Position numbers and translations under genes: made by a program. From an uncultured Ruminococcus sp. (GTDB lineage: Bacteria; Bacillota; Clostridia; Oscillospirales; Acutalibacteraceae), in NCBI GenBank assembly GCA_902762615.1, contig CACWOX010000015.1:41505-105504 (forward strand): a stretch of 64,000 nucleotides of DNA. Reading direction: 5' to 3'. Within the stretch, counting starts at the first letter, position 1; each line of letters opens with the position of its first letter. Shown in pieces: positions 1 to 8,524 of the stretch. The notes under the pieces are model-generated. The model made no database searches, had not been told where the DNA came from, and saw nothing but the letters and a program-made list of their open reading frames with translations.

Positions 1-2
1 CC

Positions 3-3000
3 GAGAAGCACTTCAGCGAGGAATTTGTCAACCTTGTGCACGACGAATTCGGCAAAAGCGTCCGGATTAAGCTGAGCTTTGACGAGAGCGCCGAGCGTGT
101 GATTCCCATTCCGGCGCCGTCGCCCGAACCGAAAGCCGCTGCCGCCCAGCCGTCAGGCGATCCGCCCCCGTGGGAAGCCGCGCCGCCGCCAATGCCCGAC
201 CGTCCGGAATTTACCGGAGAGGTTCGCGCCAAGAAGGTCAAGGTGCAGGAGGGTCCCGCAAGCCTGACCTTTGAGGGAATACCCGAGAAATACCACGACC
301 CCGAGATCATTTACGGCACGCCCAAGAGCATTCCTGCCGTGCCGATGGTCGATCTCAACCCGAATTACAAAAGGGTCACGGTCTACGGCGAAGTATTCAG
401 TTTTTCGACTAAGGACACAAAAGCCGGAGACAAGCAGATTGTCTCCTTTGCGCTCACCGACAAGACTTCGTCCGTTCAGATCAAGATGATCGTCAAGAAC
501 GAGGACAAGGATTTCCTCAGCTCGCTCAGGGACGGTCAGTGCGTTGCCTTGCAGGGTGAATACAAATTTGACGACTTCGACCACGAATTCGCCATTCGTC
601 CCCAGTGCATTGCCACCATGAAGGAGACAAAACGCACCGACAATGCCGAGGTCAAGCGCGTCGAGCTTCACATGCACACCAATATGTCGGCAATGGACGC
701 GATGACGCCTACCAAGAAGCTGGTGCAGCGCGCCGCCGACTGGGGCATGACCGCCATTGCCATCACCGACCACGGCGTGGCGCAGGCGTTCCCCGACGCG
801 ATGAACGCCGCCAAAGCCTGCAAAAAGGACGGCAAGCCCATCAAGATTCTTTACGGCATCGAGGCATACTACGTCGACGACATGGTGGATATCGTCAAAG
901 GAGAGGATCCCCGCCCGATTGACGGAGAATTCATCGTATTTGACTTGGAGACCACCGGACTGAGCGCTTCCTCCGAGCGAATCACGGAAATCGGCGCCGT
1001 TCGCTACAAGGGCGGCGAGATTCTTGATAAATTCAATACATTCGTCAATCCCCATATGTCCATCCCGCAGAAGATTGTGGAGCTGACCGGCATCACCGAC
1101 GAGATGGTGAAGGACGCTCCCGACGAGGACGAGGCAATCCGGCAGTTCCTCGCATACTGCGGGGAAAATCCGATATTCATTGCCCACAACGCCAATTTCG
1201 ACATTGGCTTCATGAAGGCAGCCTGTGCGCGCTGCTCTATAGAATTCAATCCGGTGTACATCGACACCGTTCCGCTTGCCCGTGCGCTTCACCCGACCCT
1301 CAAAAACCACAAGCTCGACACGGTGGGCGAATATCTCGAAATTCCGCCCTTCGAGCACCACAGGGCGTGCGACGACGCGCTTGCGCTGGCGCAGATCGTG
1401 CAGAAGGAATTCGAGCTGCTGACCAAGGAGTATCAGGTGAGCAGTGTCAAGGACATCAACACCAAGGCAAAGTCCACCGACACCACCAAGCTCCGCCCCA
1501 ACCACATGATCATTATTGCGCAGAACCTTGTGGGATTGAAAAATCTCTACAAGCTCATTTCCGCCTCCAATCTGAAATATTTTCATAGAAAGCCGAGAAT
1601 CCCCCGCAGCGAGATCATCAAGCGGCGGGAAGGGCTGATCATCGGCAGCGCGTGCGAACAGGGAGAGCTGTATCAGGCGATTCTGCTGGGACGCAGCGAA
1701 GCCGACGTGGAAAAGATCGCCAAATTCTACGATTACCTCGAAGTGCAACCGCTGGGCAACAATGAATTCATGCTGCGCGACGGCAAGGTGAAGGACAGAC
1801 AGGGATTAATTGACATCAACAAGAAGATCATTGCCCTCGGCGATAAGCTCGGAAAGCCGGTCGTCGCCACCTGCGACGTGCATTTTATGGACCCCGAGGA
1901 CTCGGAGTTCCGCAAGGTGCTCATGGTGCAGCAGGGCTTCTCCGACGCGGACAAACAGGCGCCGCTCTACCTGCGCACCACAGAGGAAATGCTGGCGGAA
2001 TTTGACTATCTGCCGCCCGAAAAGGCGTATGAGATAGTCGTCACCAACACCAACAAAATCGCCGATATGGTGGAGGAAATCAAGCCGATACCCGACGGCG
2101 TGTTCCCGCCTTCCATCGACGGCGCGGAGCAGCAGCTCCGTGATATCTCCACCGCACGCGCCCACGAGATTTACGGCGACCCGCTGCCCGAATATGTGCA
2201 GGCGCGACTCGACAAGGAACTGAATTCTATCATAGGCAACGGCTTTGCGGTCATGTATATGACGGCGCAGAAGCTGATCGCTTACTCCGAGCAGAACGGC
2301 TATCTCGTCGGTTCCCGAGGCTCGGTCGGCTCCTCCTTTGTCGCCACCATGTCGGGCATATCCGAGGTCAATCCCCTTGCGCCGCATTACGTCTGCCCGA
2401 ACTGCAAGTGGAGCCAGTTCTTTGAAAAGAGCCTCGAGTACGGCTCCGGCTTTGACCTGCCCCCCAAGAAATGCCCCCAATGCGGCGCGGAGCTCAACCG
2501 CGACGGACACGAGATCCCCTTTGAAACCTTCCTCGGCTTCAACGGCGACAAGCAGCCCGATATCGACCTGAATTTCTCGGGCGAGGTGCAGTCCAAGGTG
2601 CATAAGTACACCGAAGAGCTTTTCGGCAAGGACAACGTCTTTAAAGCCGGCACCATTTCCACCGTCGCCGAAAAGACCGCTTACGGCTATGTCAAGGGCT
2701 ATGAGGAAAAAATGGGACTTCATCTGCCTCCCGCCGAGATAGAGCGTCTGAAAAAGGGCTGCATGGGAGTCAAATCCACCACGGGTCAGCACCCCGGCGG
2801 CATGGTCGTCGTCCCCAGAGACAAGGAAATTGAGGACTTCTGTCCCGTACAGCACCCCGCCGACAAGAAGGATTCCGACACCATCACCACCCACTTCGAC
2901 TTCCATTCCATACACGACACCATTCTCAAGCTCGACGAGCTCGGACACGATGTGCCGACCATATACAAATACCTCGAGGAGTACACCAATGTGCCGATTT

Positions 3001-3995
3001 CGGGCATTACCATGAGCGACCCGCAGGTAATGAGCCTCTTCACTTCCACCGAGGCTTTAGGCATCACCGAGGAACAGTGCATGAGCAAGACCGGCACCTT
3101 CTCGCTGCCGGAAGTCGGCACCAACTTCGTGCGCCAGATGCTGCTGGACACCCAGCCCAAGACCTTCTCCGATCTGTTGCAGATCGCGGGATTGTCCCAC
3201 GGCACCGACGTTTATCTCGGCAATGCGCAGGAGCTGATCGCAAACGGCATATGCACCATTTCCGAGGTTATCGGAACACGTGACAGCATTATGACCTATC
3301 TGATCGCCAAGGGCGTTCCCAATCAGATGTCCTTCAAGATCATGGAGATCGTGCGAAAGGGCAACGCCAAGAAGCTGCTCACCGATGAACACGTGCAGAC
3401 CATGAAGGACAACGGCGTTCCGCAGTGGTATATTGATTCCTGCTTTAAAATCAAATACATGTTCCCCAAGGCGCATGCCGCCGCTTATATGATCGCCACT
3501 CTGCGTCTCGGCTGGTACAAGGTGCATACGCCCGAAGAATACTACGCCGCTTATTTCACGGTGCGTGCCGACGAATTCGACGCGGAGCTTGCCACCTCCG
3601 ACATTCGCAATATCAAGGCGGTCATCAAGGAGCTTGACGCAAAGGGCAGAGGCGCCACCGCCAAGGAACAGAACAAGCTGGCGACATTGCAGATTCTCAA
3701 TGAAGCACGCGAAAGGGGCGTTGTGTTCCTGCCGGTCGACCTCTACAAGAGCGACGCGCGCAAATTCCTCATGGAGGGCAAGCAGGTGCGCCTCCCGTTC
3801 ACCACACTGAAGGGTCTGGGCGAAGCTGCTGCCGTCAGCCTTGTGGATTCCCGCGCAAACGGAGGCAAATTCATGTCAAAAAGCGATGTGCAGATGCGTT
3901 CCGGCGTGTCAAAGGGCGTGATGGAAATTCTGGAGAACGCGGGCGTTCTTGACGGCATGGCGGAGAGCAATCAGGTGAGTTTATTTGATTTCTGA
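3..3995 (+). CDS. polC: DNA polymerase III alpha subunit, PolC type (5'-truncated by window edge)
   Basis: Replicative DNA polymerase of low-GC Gram-positives with built-in 3'-5' proofreading. The reading frame is open from base 3, so the gene starts outside the window; about 1,330 residues are visible against roughly 1,440 for full PolC. Counting from the GTG at 36: an OB-fold near residues 105-200; a PHP domain beginning about 208 (ELHMHTN); a DEDDh exonuclease inserted in it (FDLETTG near 303, HNANFD later); the PolC-specific zinc knuckle near 787-820 (CPNC...CPQC); and the polymerase catalytic PDIDLNF near 842. The exonuclease inside PHP plus the zinc module separate PolC from DnaE. It ends in VSLFDF, a typical clamp-binding tail. 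A histidine operon with its own promoter follows after 140 bases. Identification is secure; only the N-terminus is missing. Confidence 0.97.
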   Translation, partial: EKHFSEEFVNLVHDEFGKSVRIKLSFDESAERVIPIPAPSPEPKAAAAQPSGDPPPWEAAPPPMPDRPEFTGEVRAKKVKVQEGPASLTFEGIPEKYHDPEIIYGTPKSIPAVPMVDLNPNYKRVTVYGEVFSFSTKDTKAGDKQIVSFALTDKTSSVQIKMIVKNEDKDFLSSLRDGQCVALQGEYKFDDFDHEFAIRPQCIATMKETKRTDNAEVKRVELHMHTNMSAMDAMTPTKKLVQRAADWGMTAIAITDHGVAQAFPDAMNAAKACKKDGKPIKILYGIEAYYVDDMVDIVKGEDPRPIDGEFIVFDLETTGLSASSERITEIGAVRYKGGEILDKFNTFVNPHMSIPQKIVELTGITDEMVKDAPDEDEAIRQFLAYCGENPIFIAHNANFDIGFMKAACARCSIEFNPVYIDTVPLARALHPTLKNHKLDTVGEYLEIPPFEHHRACDDALALAQIVQKEFELLTKEYQVSSVKDINTKAKSTDTTKLRPNHMIIIAQNLVGLKNLYKLISASNLKYFHRKPRIPRSEIIKRREGLIIGSACEQGELYQAILLGRSEADVEKIAKFYDYLEVQPLGNNEFMLRDGKVKDRQGLIDINKKIIALGDKLGKPVVATCDVHFMDPEDSEFRKVLMVQQGFSDADKQAPLYLRTTEEMLAEFDYLPPEKAYEIVVTNTNKIADMVEEIKPIPDGVFPPSIDGAEQQLRDISTARAHEIYGDPLPEYVQARLDKELNSIIGNGFAVMYMTAQKLIAYSEQNGYLVGSRGSVGSSFVATMSGISEVNPLAPHYVCPNCKWSQFFEKSLEYGSGFDLPPKKCPQCGAELNRDGHEIPFETFLGFNGDKQPDIDLNFSGEVQSKVHKYTEELFGKDNVFKAGTISTVAEKTAYGYVKGYEEKMGLHLPPAEIERLKKGCMGVKSTTGQHPGGMVVVPRDKEIEDFCPVQHPADKKDSDTITTHFDFHSIHDTILKLDELGHDVPTIYKYLEEYTNVPISGITMSDPQVMSLFTSTEALGITEEQCMSKTGTFSLPEVGTNFVRQMLLDTQPKTFSDLLQIAGLSHGTDVYLGNAQELIANGICTISEVIGTRDSIMTYLIAKGVPNQMSFKIMEIVRKGNAKKLLTDEHVQTMKDNGVPQWYIDSCFKIKYMFPKAHAAAYMIATLRLGWYKVHTPEEYYAAYFTVRADEFDAELATSDIRNIKAVIKELDAKGRGATAKEQNKLATLQILNEARERGVVFLPVDLYKSDARKFLMEGKQVRLPFTTLKGLGEAAAVSLVDSRANGGKFMSKSDVQMRSGVSKGVMEILENAGVLDGMAESNQVSLFDF

Positions 3996-4046
3996 GGGAA
4001 TTTTTTGTTCCATATGTCAAAGTTTACTCTGAATGTGATGAAACTG

Positions 4047-4088
4047 TTGATTTTTACATGGTAGTATGCTATCATGTTAGCACGCTAA
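4047..4088 (+). promoter_or_regulatory. Promoter and start-site palindrome of the his operon
   Basis: A sigma-A type promoter: -35 TTGATT (4047-4052), 17-base spacer, -10 TATCAT (4070-4075) preceded by TGC, an extended -10. Immediately downstream the palindrome TTAGC-AC-GCTAA (4077-4088) lies over the expected start site, where a repressor would block initiation. The leader to hisZ is only about 55 bases, too short for a T-box, so an operator is the more likely control. Which repressor binds is not visible; a TrpR-like YerC/HisR regulator is a guess from known Firmicutes histidine control. Confidence 0.5.
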
Positions 4089-4137
4089 AGCAAATTTGTA
4101 ATTTACAAGCAATCAAACCTGTAAGGAAGGCAAGAGA

Positions 4138-5331
4138 ATGAGAAAAAACTACAAGATTACGCCCGAGGGAACCGGCGACCTGCTTTTTTCCGAGTGCGTC
4201 GAGCGCCGCGCGGTGGAATCCAAGATTTGCAAGATGTTCGCGCGGGGCGGTTACAATGAGGTGCGCACGCCTTTTCTGGAATTTTACGACGTGTTTAACC
4301 TCGGGGACAGCTTCCTGCCGATGGACAGCATGTACAAGCTCAGCGACAACAAGGGCAGACTGATGGTGCTGCGTCCCGACAATACGCTGCCCATCGCCCG
4401 CATGACGGCAACCAAGCTGAGCAACGCGCAGCTTCCCATCAGGGTGTATTATTCCCAGACCAGCTTTGCCATAGGGCAGAGTCTCAGGGGCGAAAGCGAC
4501 CAGAACAAGCAGACAGGCATCGAGCTGATCGGCGCAGGAGGGATAAAAGCCGACCTTGAGGTCATAGTGATGGCAATTAATTCCCTCAGGTCCAACCTCG
4601 ATGACTTCCGCTTTGAAATAGGTCATTCCGGCATCTTCAAGGCGCTTGCCGACAATCTCAATGTCGATGAGGAAACCAAGGAGGAGCTGAGAGACTACAT
4701 AGAGTCCAAAAATTACGGAGCTCTTTCCGAGACTCTCGAACAAATGCCGGACAGCGGCTCGGTTCGTGCGCTTAGACAGCTGCCGAGAATGTTCGGCGGC
4801 GCTCAGGTGCTCCGTCAGGCATACGAGGTGTTTGAGGGCTGCGGCGTGACGCAGTATCTCGATTACCTCGGCGACATCTACGGCAGACTTGCGCAGCTGG
4901 GGCTGGGCGACAAGCTGATCTTTGATTTCGGCATTGTGCATCGCAAGGATTACTACACCGGCGTCGTATTCACCGCCTATGCCCACGGTTCGGGAAACAA
5001 GGTGCTTTCGGGCGGACGGTACGACAATCTGCTGAAAAAATTCGGATTCCCAACGCCTGCCTGCGGCTTCGCCGTGGATATCGACGCGCTGACAAAGGCT
5101 TGCTCCCACACACGCAGCGTCACTGCCAAAATCCCGCAGATTCTTGTACATTCGGACGAAGGCTTCGAGATCAAGGCGCTGCAATACGCTTCCAAGCTGG
5201 CAGGGGAAAAGCACATCTACGAGTATTCGGTGTGCGATACCCTCGATGAAGCGCTGGAATACGCACGCACAAAAGGCATATCCCGCGTCGATCACGTCGG
5301 CGAGGACATCGAGATCATTGAAGTTCAGTGA
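4138..5331 (+). CDS. hisZ: ATP phosphoribosyltransferase regulatory subunit HisZ
   Basis: HisZ is a catalytically dead paralogue of histidyl-tRNA synthetase that binds the short-form HisG and makes it active and histidine-sensitive in the first step of histidine synthesis. The 397 residues follow the class II synthetase fold: N-terminal KITPEGTGDLL, motif 2-like RPDNTLPIAR near 80, and a glycine-rich ALSGGRYDNL-type segment near 285 (here KVLSGGRYDNLL). There is no C-terminal anticodon-binding domain of the length seen in true HisRS. An AAGGA ribosome site lies just before the ATG. It is the first gene behind the his promoter and is followed 49 bases later by the short HisG, the partner that requires it. 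Confidence 0.93.
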   Translation: MRKNYKITPEGTGDLLFSECVERRAVESKICKMFARGGYNEVRTPFLEFYDVFNLGDSFLPMDSMYKLSDNKGRLMVLRPDNTLPIARMTATKLSNAQLPIRVYYSQTSFAIGQSLRGESDQNKQTGIELIGAGGIKADLEVIVMAINSLRSNLDDFRFEIGHSGIFKALADNLNVDEETKEELRDYIESKNYGALSETLEQMPDSGSVRALRQLPRMFGGAQVLRQAYEVFEGCGVTQYLDYLGDIYGRLAQLGLGDKLIFDFGIVHRKDYYTGVVFTAYAHGSGNKVLSGGRYDNLLKKFGFPTPACGFAVDIDALTKACSHTRSVTAKIPQILVHSDEGFEIKALQYASKLAGEKHIYEYSVCDTLDEALEYARTKGISRVDHVGEDIEIIEVQ

Positions 5332-5380
5332 GGCAAATGGGAATTTATCTTGCAATTATTTATCGGGAGGTAAGGATTAT

Positions 5381-6013
5381 TTGAAACCTTTGAGAATTGC
5401 GCTGACAAAGGGCAGACTGGAAAAGGACACCGTCGCCCTCTTTGAAAAAATCGGCTACGACTGCTCGGCGGTCAGGGAAAAGGGCAGAAGGCTCATTCTC
5501 CCTGTCGGAGACTGCATCGAGGTGGTGCTTGCCAAGGCGCCCGACGTCATTACCTATGTGGAAAACGGCGTGTGCGACCTCGGCGTTGTGGGCAAGGATA
5601 CCATTATAGAAAGCGGCTCCTGCTTCTACGAGATACTTGATCTGGGCTTCGGGCGGTGCAAATTCGCCGTTGCCGGCAAGAAGGGCGTGGACTGCCTTTC
5701 GGGATTCAGCACAAAGACCATCGCCACCAAATATCCCAATGTGACCCGCCGCTTCTTTGAATCCAAGGGGATGGACGTGCGCGTCATCAAAATCGAAGGC
5801 TCGGTGGAGCTGGCGCCGCTGCTGGGTCTTGCCGACGCGATCGTGGATATTGTGGAGACCGGCTCCACCCTGCGGGAGAACGGTCTGGAGGTCAAAGAGG
5901 ACGTTTGCCCCATTTCGGCGCGTCTGATATGCAACACGGCGAGCCTGAAACTGCGCAAAGCCGAGATCGAAGAGCTTGCGCAGAAGATGGAAGACGCCAT
6001 TACAGGAGGCTGA
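5381..6013 (+). CDS. hisG: ATP phosphoribosyltransferase, short form (HisG)
   Basis: Catalyses condensation of ATP with PRPP, the committed step of histidine synthesis. The protein is 210 residues, the short form that lacks the C-terminal regulatory domain and needs HisZ, encoded directly upstream. It begins with the family signature LRIALTKGRLEKD and contains GVCDLGVVGKDT and a PRPP-loop region DAIVDIVETGSTL near 148-160. The frame is open further upstream to 5144, but the TTG at 5381 is chosen because it sits 10 bases behind GGGAGG (5365-5370) and matches the family N-terminus; an earlier start would overlap hisZ. Confidence 0.93.
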   Translation: MKPLRIALTKGRLEKDTVALFEKIGYDCSAVREKGRRLILPVGDCIEVVLAKAPDVITYVENGVCDLGVVGKDTIIESGSCFYEILDLGFGRCKFAVAGKKGVDCLSGFSTKTIATKYPNVTRRFFESKGMDVRVIKIEGSVELAPLLGLADAIVDIVETGSTLRENGLEVKEDVCPISARLICNTASLKLRKAEIEELAQKMEDAITGG

Positions 6014-6019
6014 TACGCG

Positions 6020-6457
6020 ATGAAAAAGATAGTTCCCGATATGCTCGACGAGCTGACAGAGCTCTTCGTCGATACCTTCAACGCTCCGCCGTGGAACGAC
6101 ATGTGGAGCGTTGAAACCGCCCGCACCAGACTGAGCGACATCATGAGAATGCCGAATTTCTGCGGCGCGGCGGAGTACCGCGAAGGAAAGCTCGCCGGAC
6201 TTATCATGGGTCACGGAGAAATGTCCTACGACGGAATCCACTTTCAGATACTGGAATTCTGCGTGGCAAACGACATGAAGGGGCAGGGGATAGGCAGTCA
6301 GATGCTCAGTGATTTCATTGACTATCTCGACCGCAAGGAAGTGACCTCCATCTACCTTCTCACCATGCGCGGAGAAGCAAGCGAGGATTTTTATGCCGCG
6401 CAGGGATTTGACACGGTTAACGATATGTGCGTTATGAGCAGGCACAGGAATGCCTGA
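6020..6457 (+). CDS. GNAT-family N-acetyltransferase
   Basis: A 145-residue GNAT acetyltransferase, which would transfer an acetyl group from acetyl-CoA to an amine. The acetyl-CoA loop is visible as NDMKGQGIGSQML near 91-103, preceded by the beta-4 strand ILEFCVAN. It starts 7 bases after the hisG stop and is probably translated from the his mRNA. The substrate cannot be read from sequence; its place in a histidine operon does not by itself imply a role in histidine metabolism. Confidence 0.82.
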   Translation: MKKIVPDMLDELTELFVDTFNAPPWNDMWSVETARTRLSDIMRMPNFCGAAEYREGKLAGLIMGHGEMSYDGIHFQILEFCVANDMKGQGIGSQMLSDFIDYLDRKEVTSIYLLTMRGEASEDFYAAQGFDTVNDMCVMSRHRNA

Positions 6458-6513
6458 ATGCTCTGCCTGTATTTTCCATCTTTGGTACAAATAACAAGAG
6501 GGGCGTATTTATT

Positions 6514-7746
6514 ATGAAAAAGGAAAGCTTTACGAAATTCTTCTCCATCAGAAAAAAGGCGGCTTTGCTGCTGGCGGCGGCTATGATGCTGCCGATGTTC
6601 GCGTCGGGCTGTCAGTCGGCGCAGGAAATCATCAAAAAGCGCGAGCGTGCCGACGAAATCACCAAGCGCGCGGAGCAGTATATGCAGGACAAGTACAACC
6701 GCGGATTTAAGGTCAAAAAGTGCGAGGCTGCCGAGGGCGAAAAGTACAAGGACGATTATTTTATCACATTTAACAACGGTATTTCCGCCTTCTATGATGC
6801 GGACGAGGACATGTTTTTTGACGACCGACAGGTTGAGCCGATCAATGAAGCCATCATGCGCGATATCTGGACGCCGATGTTTGACGATCTGCATGTGCTT
6901 TACGATTATGTGAATGACCAGTCGCAGGTCTTCAATATGGTTTACAGCTACACACGCGGCGGTCAGGAGTACAAATACAGCATGTACAACGGCTATTTTG
7001 AAACCACGCCACAGTATTTTGCCGTACACAGCGAGTTATCGGTTACATCTGACAATATCATCTTTGTCATTGACGACGTCAACAAGTGTATGAATCTCTT
7101 CGACAAAATGCGAGTGATTATCAACGGATATTTCAAGGGGCAAAAGAGAGGCGACCTCAATATTTACGCGGTGACAACCGAGCTTCACTCGAGAAACGAC
7201 TTTGATCCGGCTATGGTCGATGAAACCACGGAGGGCTGCATTGCTCATTATCATTTCGGAGAGAATCAGTACTGCTCCTATACCGGATTCGGCAAGGTTA
7301 TGGACGGTCTCTACGGCGAAATCTGCCATCTGCACGGCATAACCATTGGCGACGGCGCGATTCTTCTCACTCCGGTGGAGGATACCGAAGCCGTAAAGAA
7401 GAGCATTGTCGAGAGCATGGACAGCAAAGAGATCGGTCTGATTGACAAATACACCGCCAAAAAGCGCGATATTGACTTTGGCGACGCGATTTACAAGGCG
7501 GAGTTTTCGCCGAACATCAACCAAAAGGAATGGAAGAAGGTGACTGTCGCCTTTAAGATGACCGACAGCAATGAGCCGATTGGCGAGTATGCCGAAATCA
7601 ATGAGGCGGAACGCAGCTTCTTTGGCTACAACCTGAACGGTACGGCATACAACGCCACCTGTCTTTGTTCCCCCAACAGCCGTTCGGTCATGTTTGATTA
7701 CAATGTGGGCGACGAGGTTTACTTCTGGTTCGGAAGTCAGAAATAA
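6514..7746 (+). CDS. Predicted lipoprotein of unknown function
   Basis: A 410-residue exported lipoprotein. The ATG at 6514 is chosen over upstream in-frame codons because it has an AAGAGGGG ribosome site and starts a textbook lipoprotein signal: a KKESFTKFFSIRKK basic region, a hydrophobic core and the lipobox FASGC with Cys near residue 29. The mature part is rich in Asp, Glu, Tyr and Lys and has no domain I recognise. It lies between the GNAT and DIP1984 genes within the his cluster, with a 56-base gap upstream and a 15-base gap downstream. Confidence 0.75.
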   Translation: MKKESFTKFFSIRKKAALLLAAAMMLPMFASGCQSAQEIIKKRERADEITKRAEQYMQDKYNRGFKVKKCEAAEGEKYKDDYFITFNNGISAFYDADEDMFFDDRQVEPINEAIMRDIWTPMFDDLHVLYDYVNDQSQVFNMVYSYTRGGQEYKYSMYNGYFETTPQYFAVHSELSVTSDNIIFVIDDVNKCMNLFDKMRVIINGYFKGQKRGDLNIYAVTTELHSRNDFDPAMVDETTEGCIAHYHFGENQYCSYTGFGKVMDGLYGEICHLHGITIGDGAILLTPVEDTEAVKKSIVESMDSKEIGLIDKYTAKKRDIDFGDAIYKAEFSPNINQKEWKKVTVAFKMTDSNEPIGEYAEINEAERSFFGYNLNGTAYNATCLCSPNSRSVMFDYNVGDEVYFWFGSQK

Positions 7747-7761
7747 CGGAGGTTGTTTAAC

Positions 7762-8220
7762 ATGAAATTAGCCGAAGCTCTACAGGAAAGAGCCGATTTG
7801 AATATCAGAATTCAGCAGCTGAGAAGCCGTCTGGAGAACAACGCCATCGTGCAGGAGGGCGAGCAGCCCACTGAAAATCCAGCCGATTTGCAGGCTGAGC
7901 TTGACAGCAGCCTAAGCCGTCTGGCATGGCTCATCAGCCGCATCAATCTCACCAATTGCCGCACATCGGTGAACGGTCAGAGCCTGACCGAGATGATTGC
8001 GCAAAAGGATACGCTTACCTTGAAGCTTTCGATTTACAGAGAACTGGTCAATACGGCAGGGCGTTGTTCCTTCCGCGCACGTCAGACCGAGATCAAGATG
8101 CTTCCCACCGTTCCGGTTGCGGAGCTTCAGAAGCGGGTTGACCGCATGGCTAAGGAGCTTCGTCTGCTGGACAATCTTTTGCAGCAGACCAACTGGACAA
8201 CCGATCTGATCGAACAGTAG
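7762..8220 (+). CDS. DIP1984 family (septicolysin-like) protein
   Basis: A 152-residue, largely helical protein matching the DIP1984/septicolysin family: MKLAEALQERADLN at the N-terminus, a middle TEMIAQKDTLTLKL and a C-terminal LQQTNWTTDL. Long heptad-like helices suggest a coiled-coil oligomer. The ATG at 7762 follows CGGAGG with 9 bases spacing; a TTG nine bases upstream would sit on the ribosome site. The family's biochemical role is not established; comparative work has placed it in RNA-repair or stress contexts, which I recall but cannot check. The next 300 bases are non-coding and structured. Confidence 0.8.
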   Translation: MKLAEALQERADLNIRIQQLRSRLENNAIVQEGEQPTENPADLQAELDSSLSRLAWLISRINLTNCRTSVNGQSLTEMIAQKDTLTLKLSIYRELVNTAGRCSFRARQTEIKMLPTVPVAELQKRVDRMAKELRLLDNLLQQTNWTTDLIEQ

Positions 8221-8229
8221 AGGAATGTC

Positions 8230-8405
8230 AGCGGTAGCGGAAAACAGGGCGAGTGTCAGCGCACGGCAGCGGCGTTATGCTGTCTCCATGGTTGCGTTTC
8301 AGGACAGGCGCGAGAGGTTCGACTCCTCCGTAAGTATGGTAATGTCCCGATGGTGTACGAACGCATTGTCACACCTTATCTTTATTACCACGACATTGAC
8401 TGCAT
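8230..8405 (+). ncRNA. Candidate structured RNA with T-loop-like and Y-RNA-like motifs
   Basis: The 304-base gap between the DIP1984 gene and hisD holds paired structure rather than a gene. GGCAGC (8265-8270) pairs with GCTGTC (8279-8284). GAGG (8314-8317) and CCTC (8325-8328) close the 7-base loop TTCGACT, a canonical tRNA T-loop. AATGTC (8341-8346) pairs with GACATT (8392-8397) around CCGA-TGGT (8347-8354) and ACCA (8387-8390), with an inner alternative GGTGT (8352-8356) / ACACC (8371-8375). A T-arm followed by a bulged CCGA/TGG stem and a TTGACT 3' strand recalls bacterial Y RNA or a tRNA mimic, but the order of elements is not that of a known class. No promoter was found, and a canonical tRNA cannot be folded. 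Confidence 0.35.
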
Positions 8406-8425
8406 TCCGCGAGGGTGGGCAAGGG

Positions 8426-8481
8426 GAATAGTGAATACTGAATACTGAATAATGAATAGTGAATAATGAATAATGAATGAG
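8426..8481 (+). repeat. Heptamer tandem array GAATANT x7-8
   Basis: Seven consecutive GAATA(A/G/C)T units run from 8426 to 8474, with an eighth degenerate unit GAATGAG. The spacing is exactly 7 bases. The units carry TGA, TAA or TAG, and because 7 is not a multiple of 3 the array closes all three forward frames. It lies between the structured segment and the hisD ribosome site (GAGGAGG, 8506-8512). Confidence 0.8.
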
Positions 8482-8524
8482 CGCTTCGCGCTGGATTGTA
8501 TTTTTGAGGAGGAATATTTTTACT

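Noticed and set aside
153..1748. Minus-strand ORF of 531 codons opposite polC
   Set aside because: Shadow of the PolC reading frame; the sense product has all family motifs.
4076..4137. T-box or histidine-leader attenuator before hisZ
   Set aside because: The leader is about 55 bases, has no His codon run, no T-box sequence and no terminator hairpin.
8290..8345. A tRNA gene, because of the T-loop GGTTCGACTCC
   Set aside because: No acceptor stem, D-arm and anticodon arm in the right order can be folded around it; only the T-arm-like part stands, so it is given as a candidate structured RNA instead.
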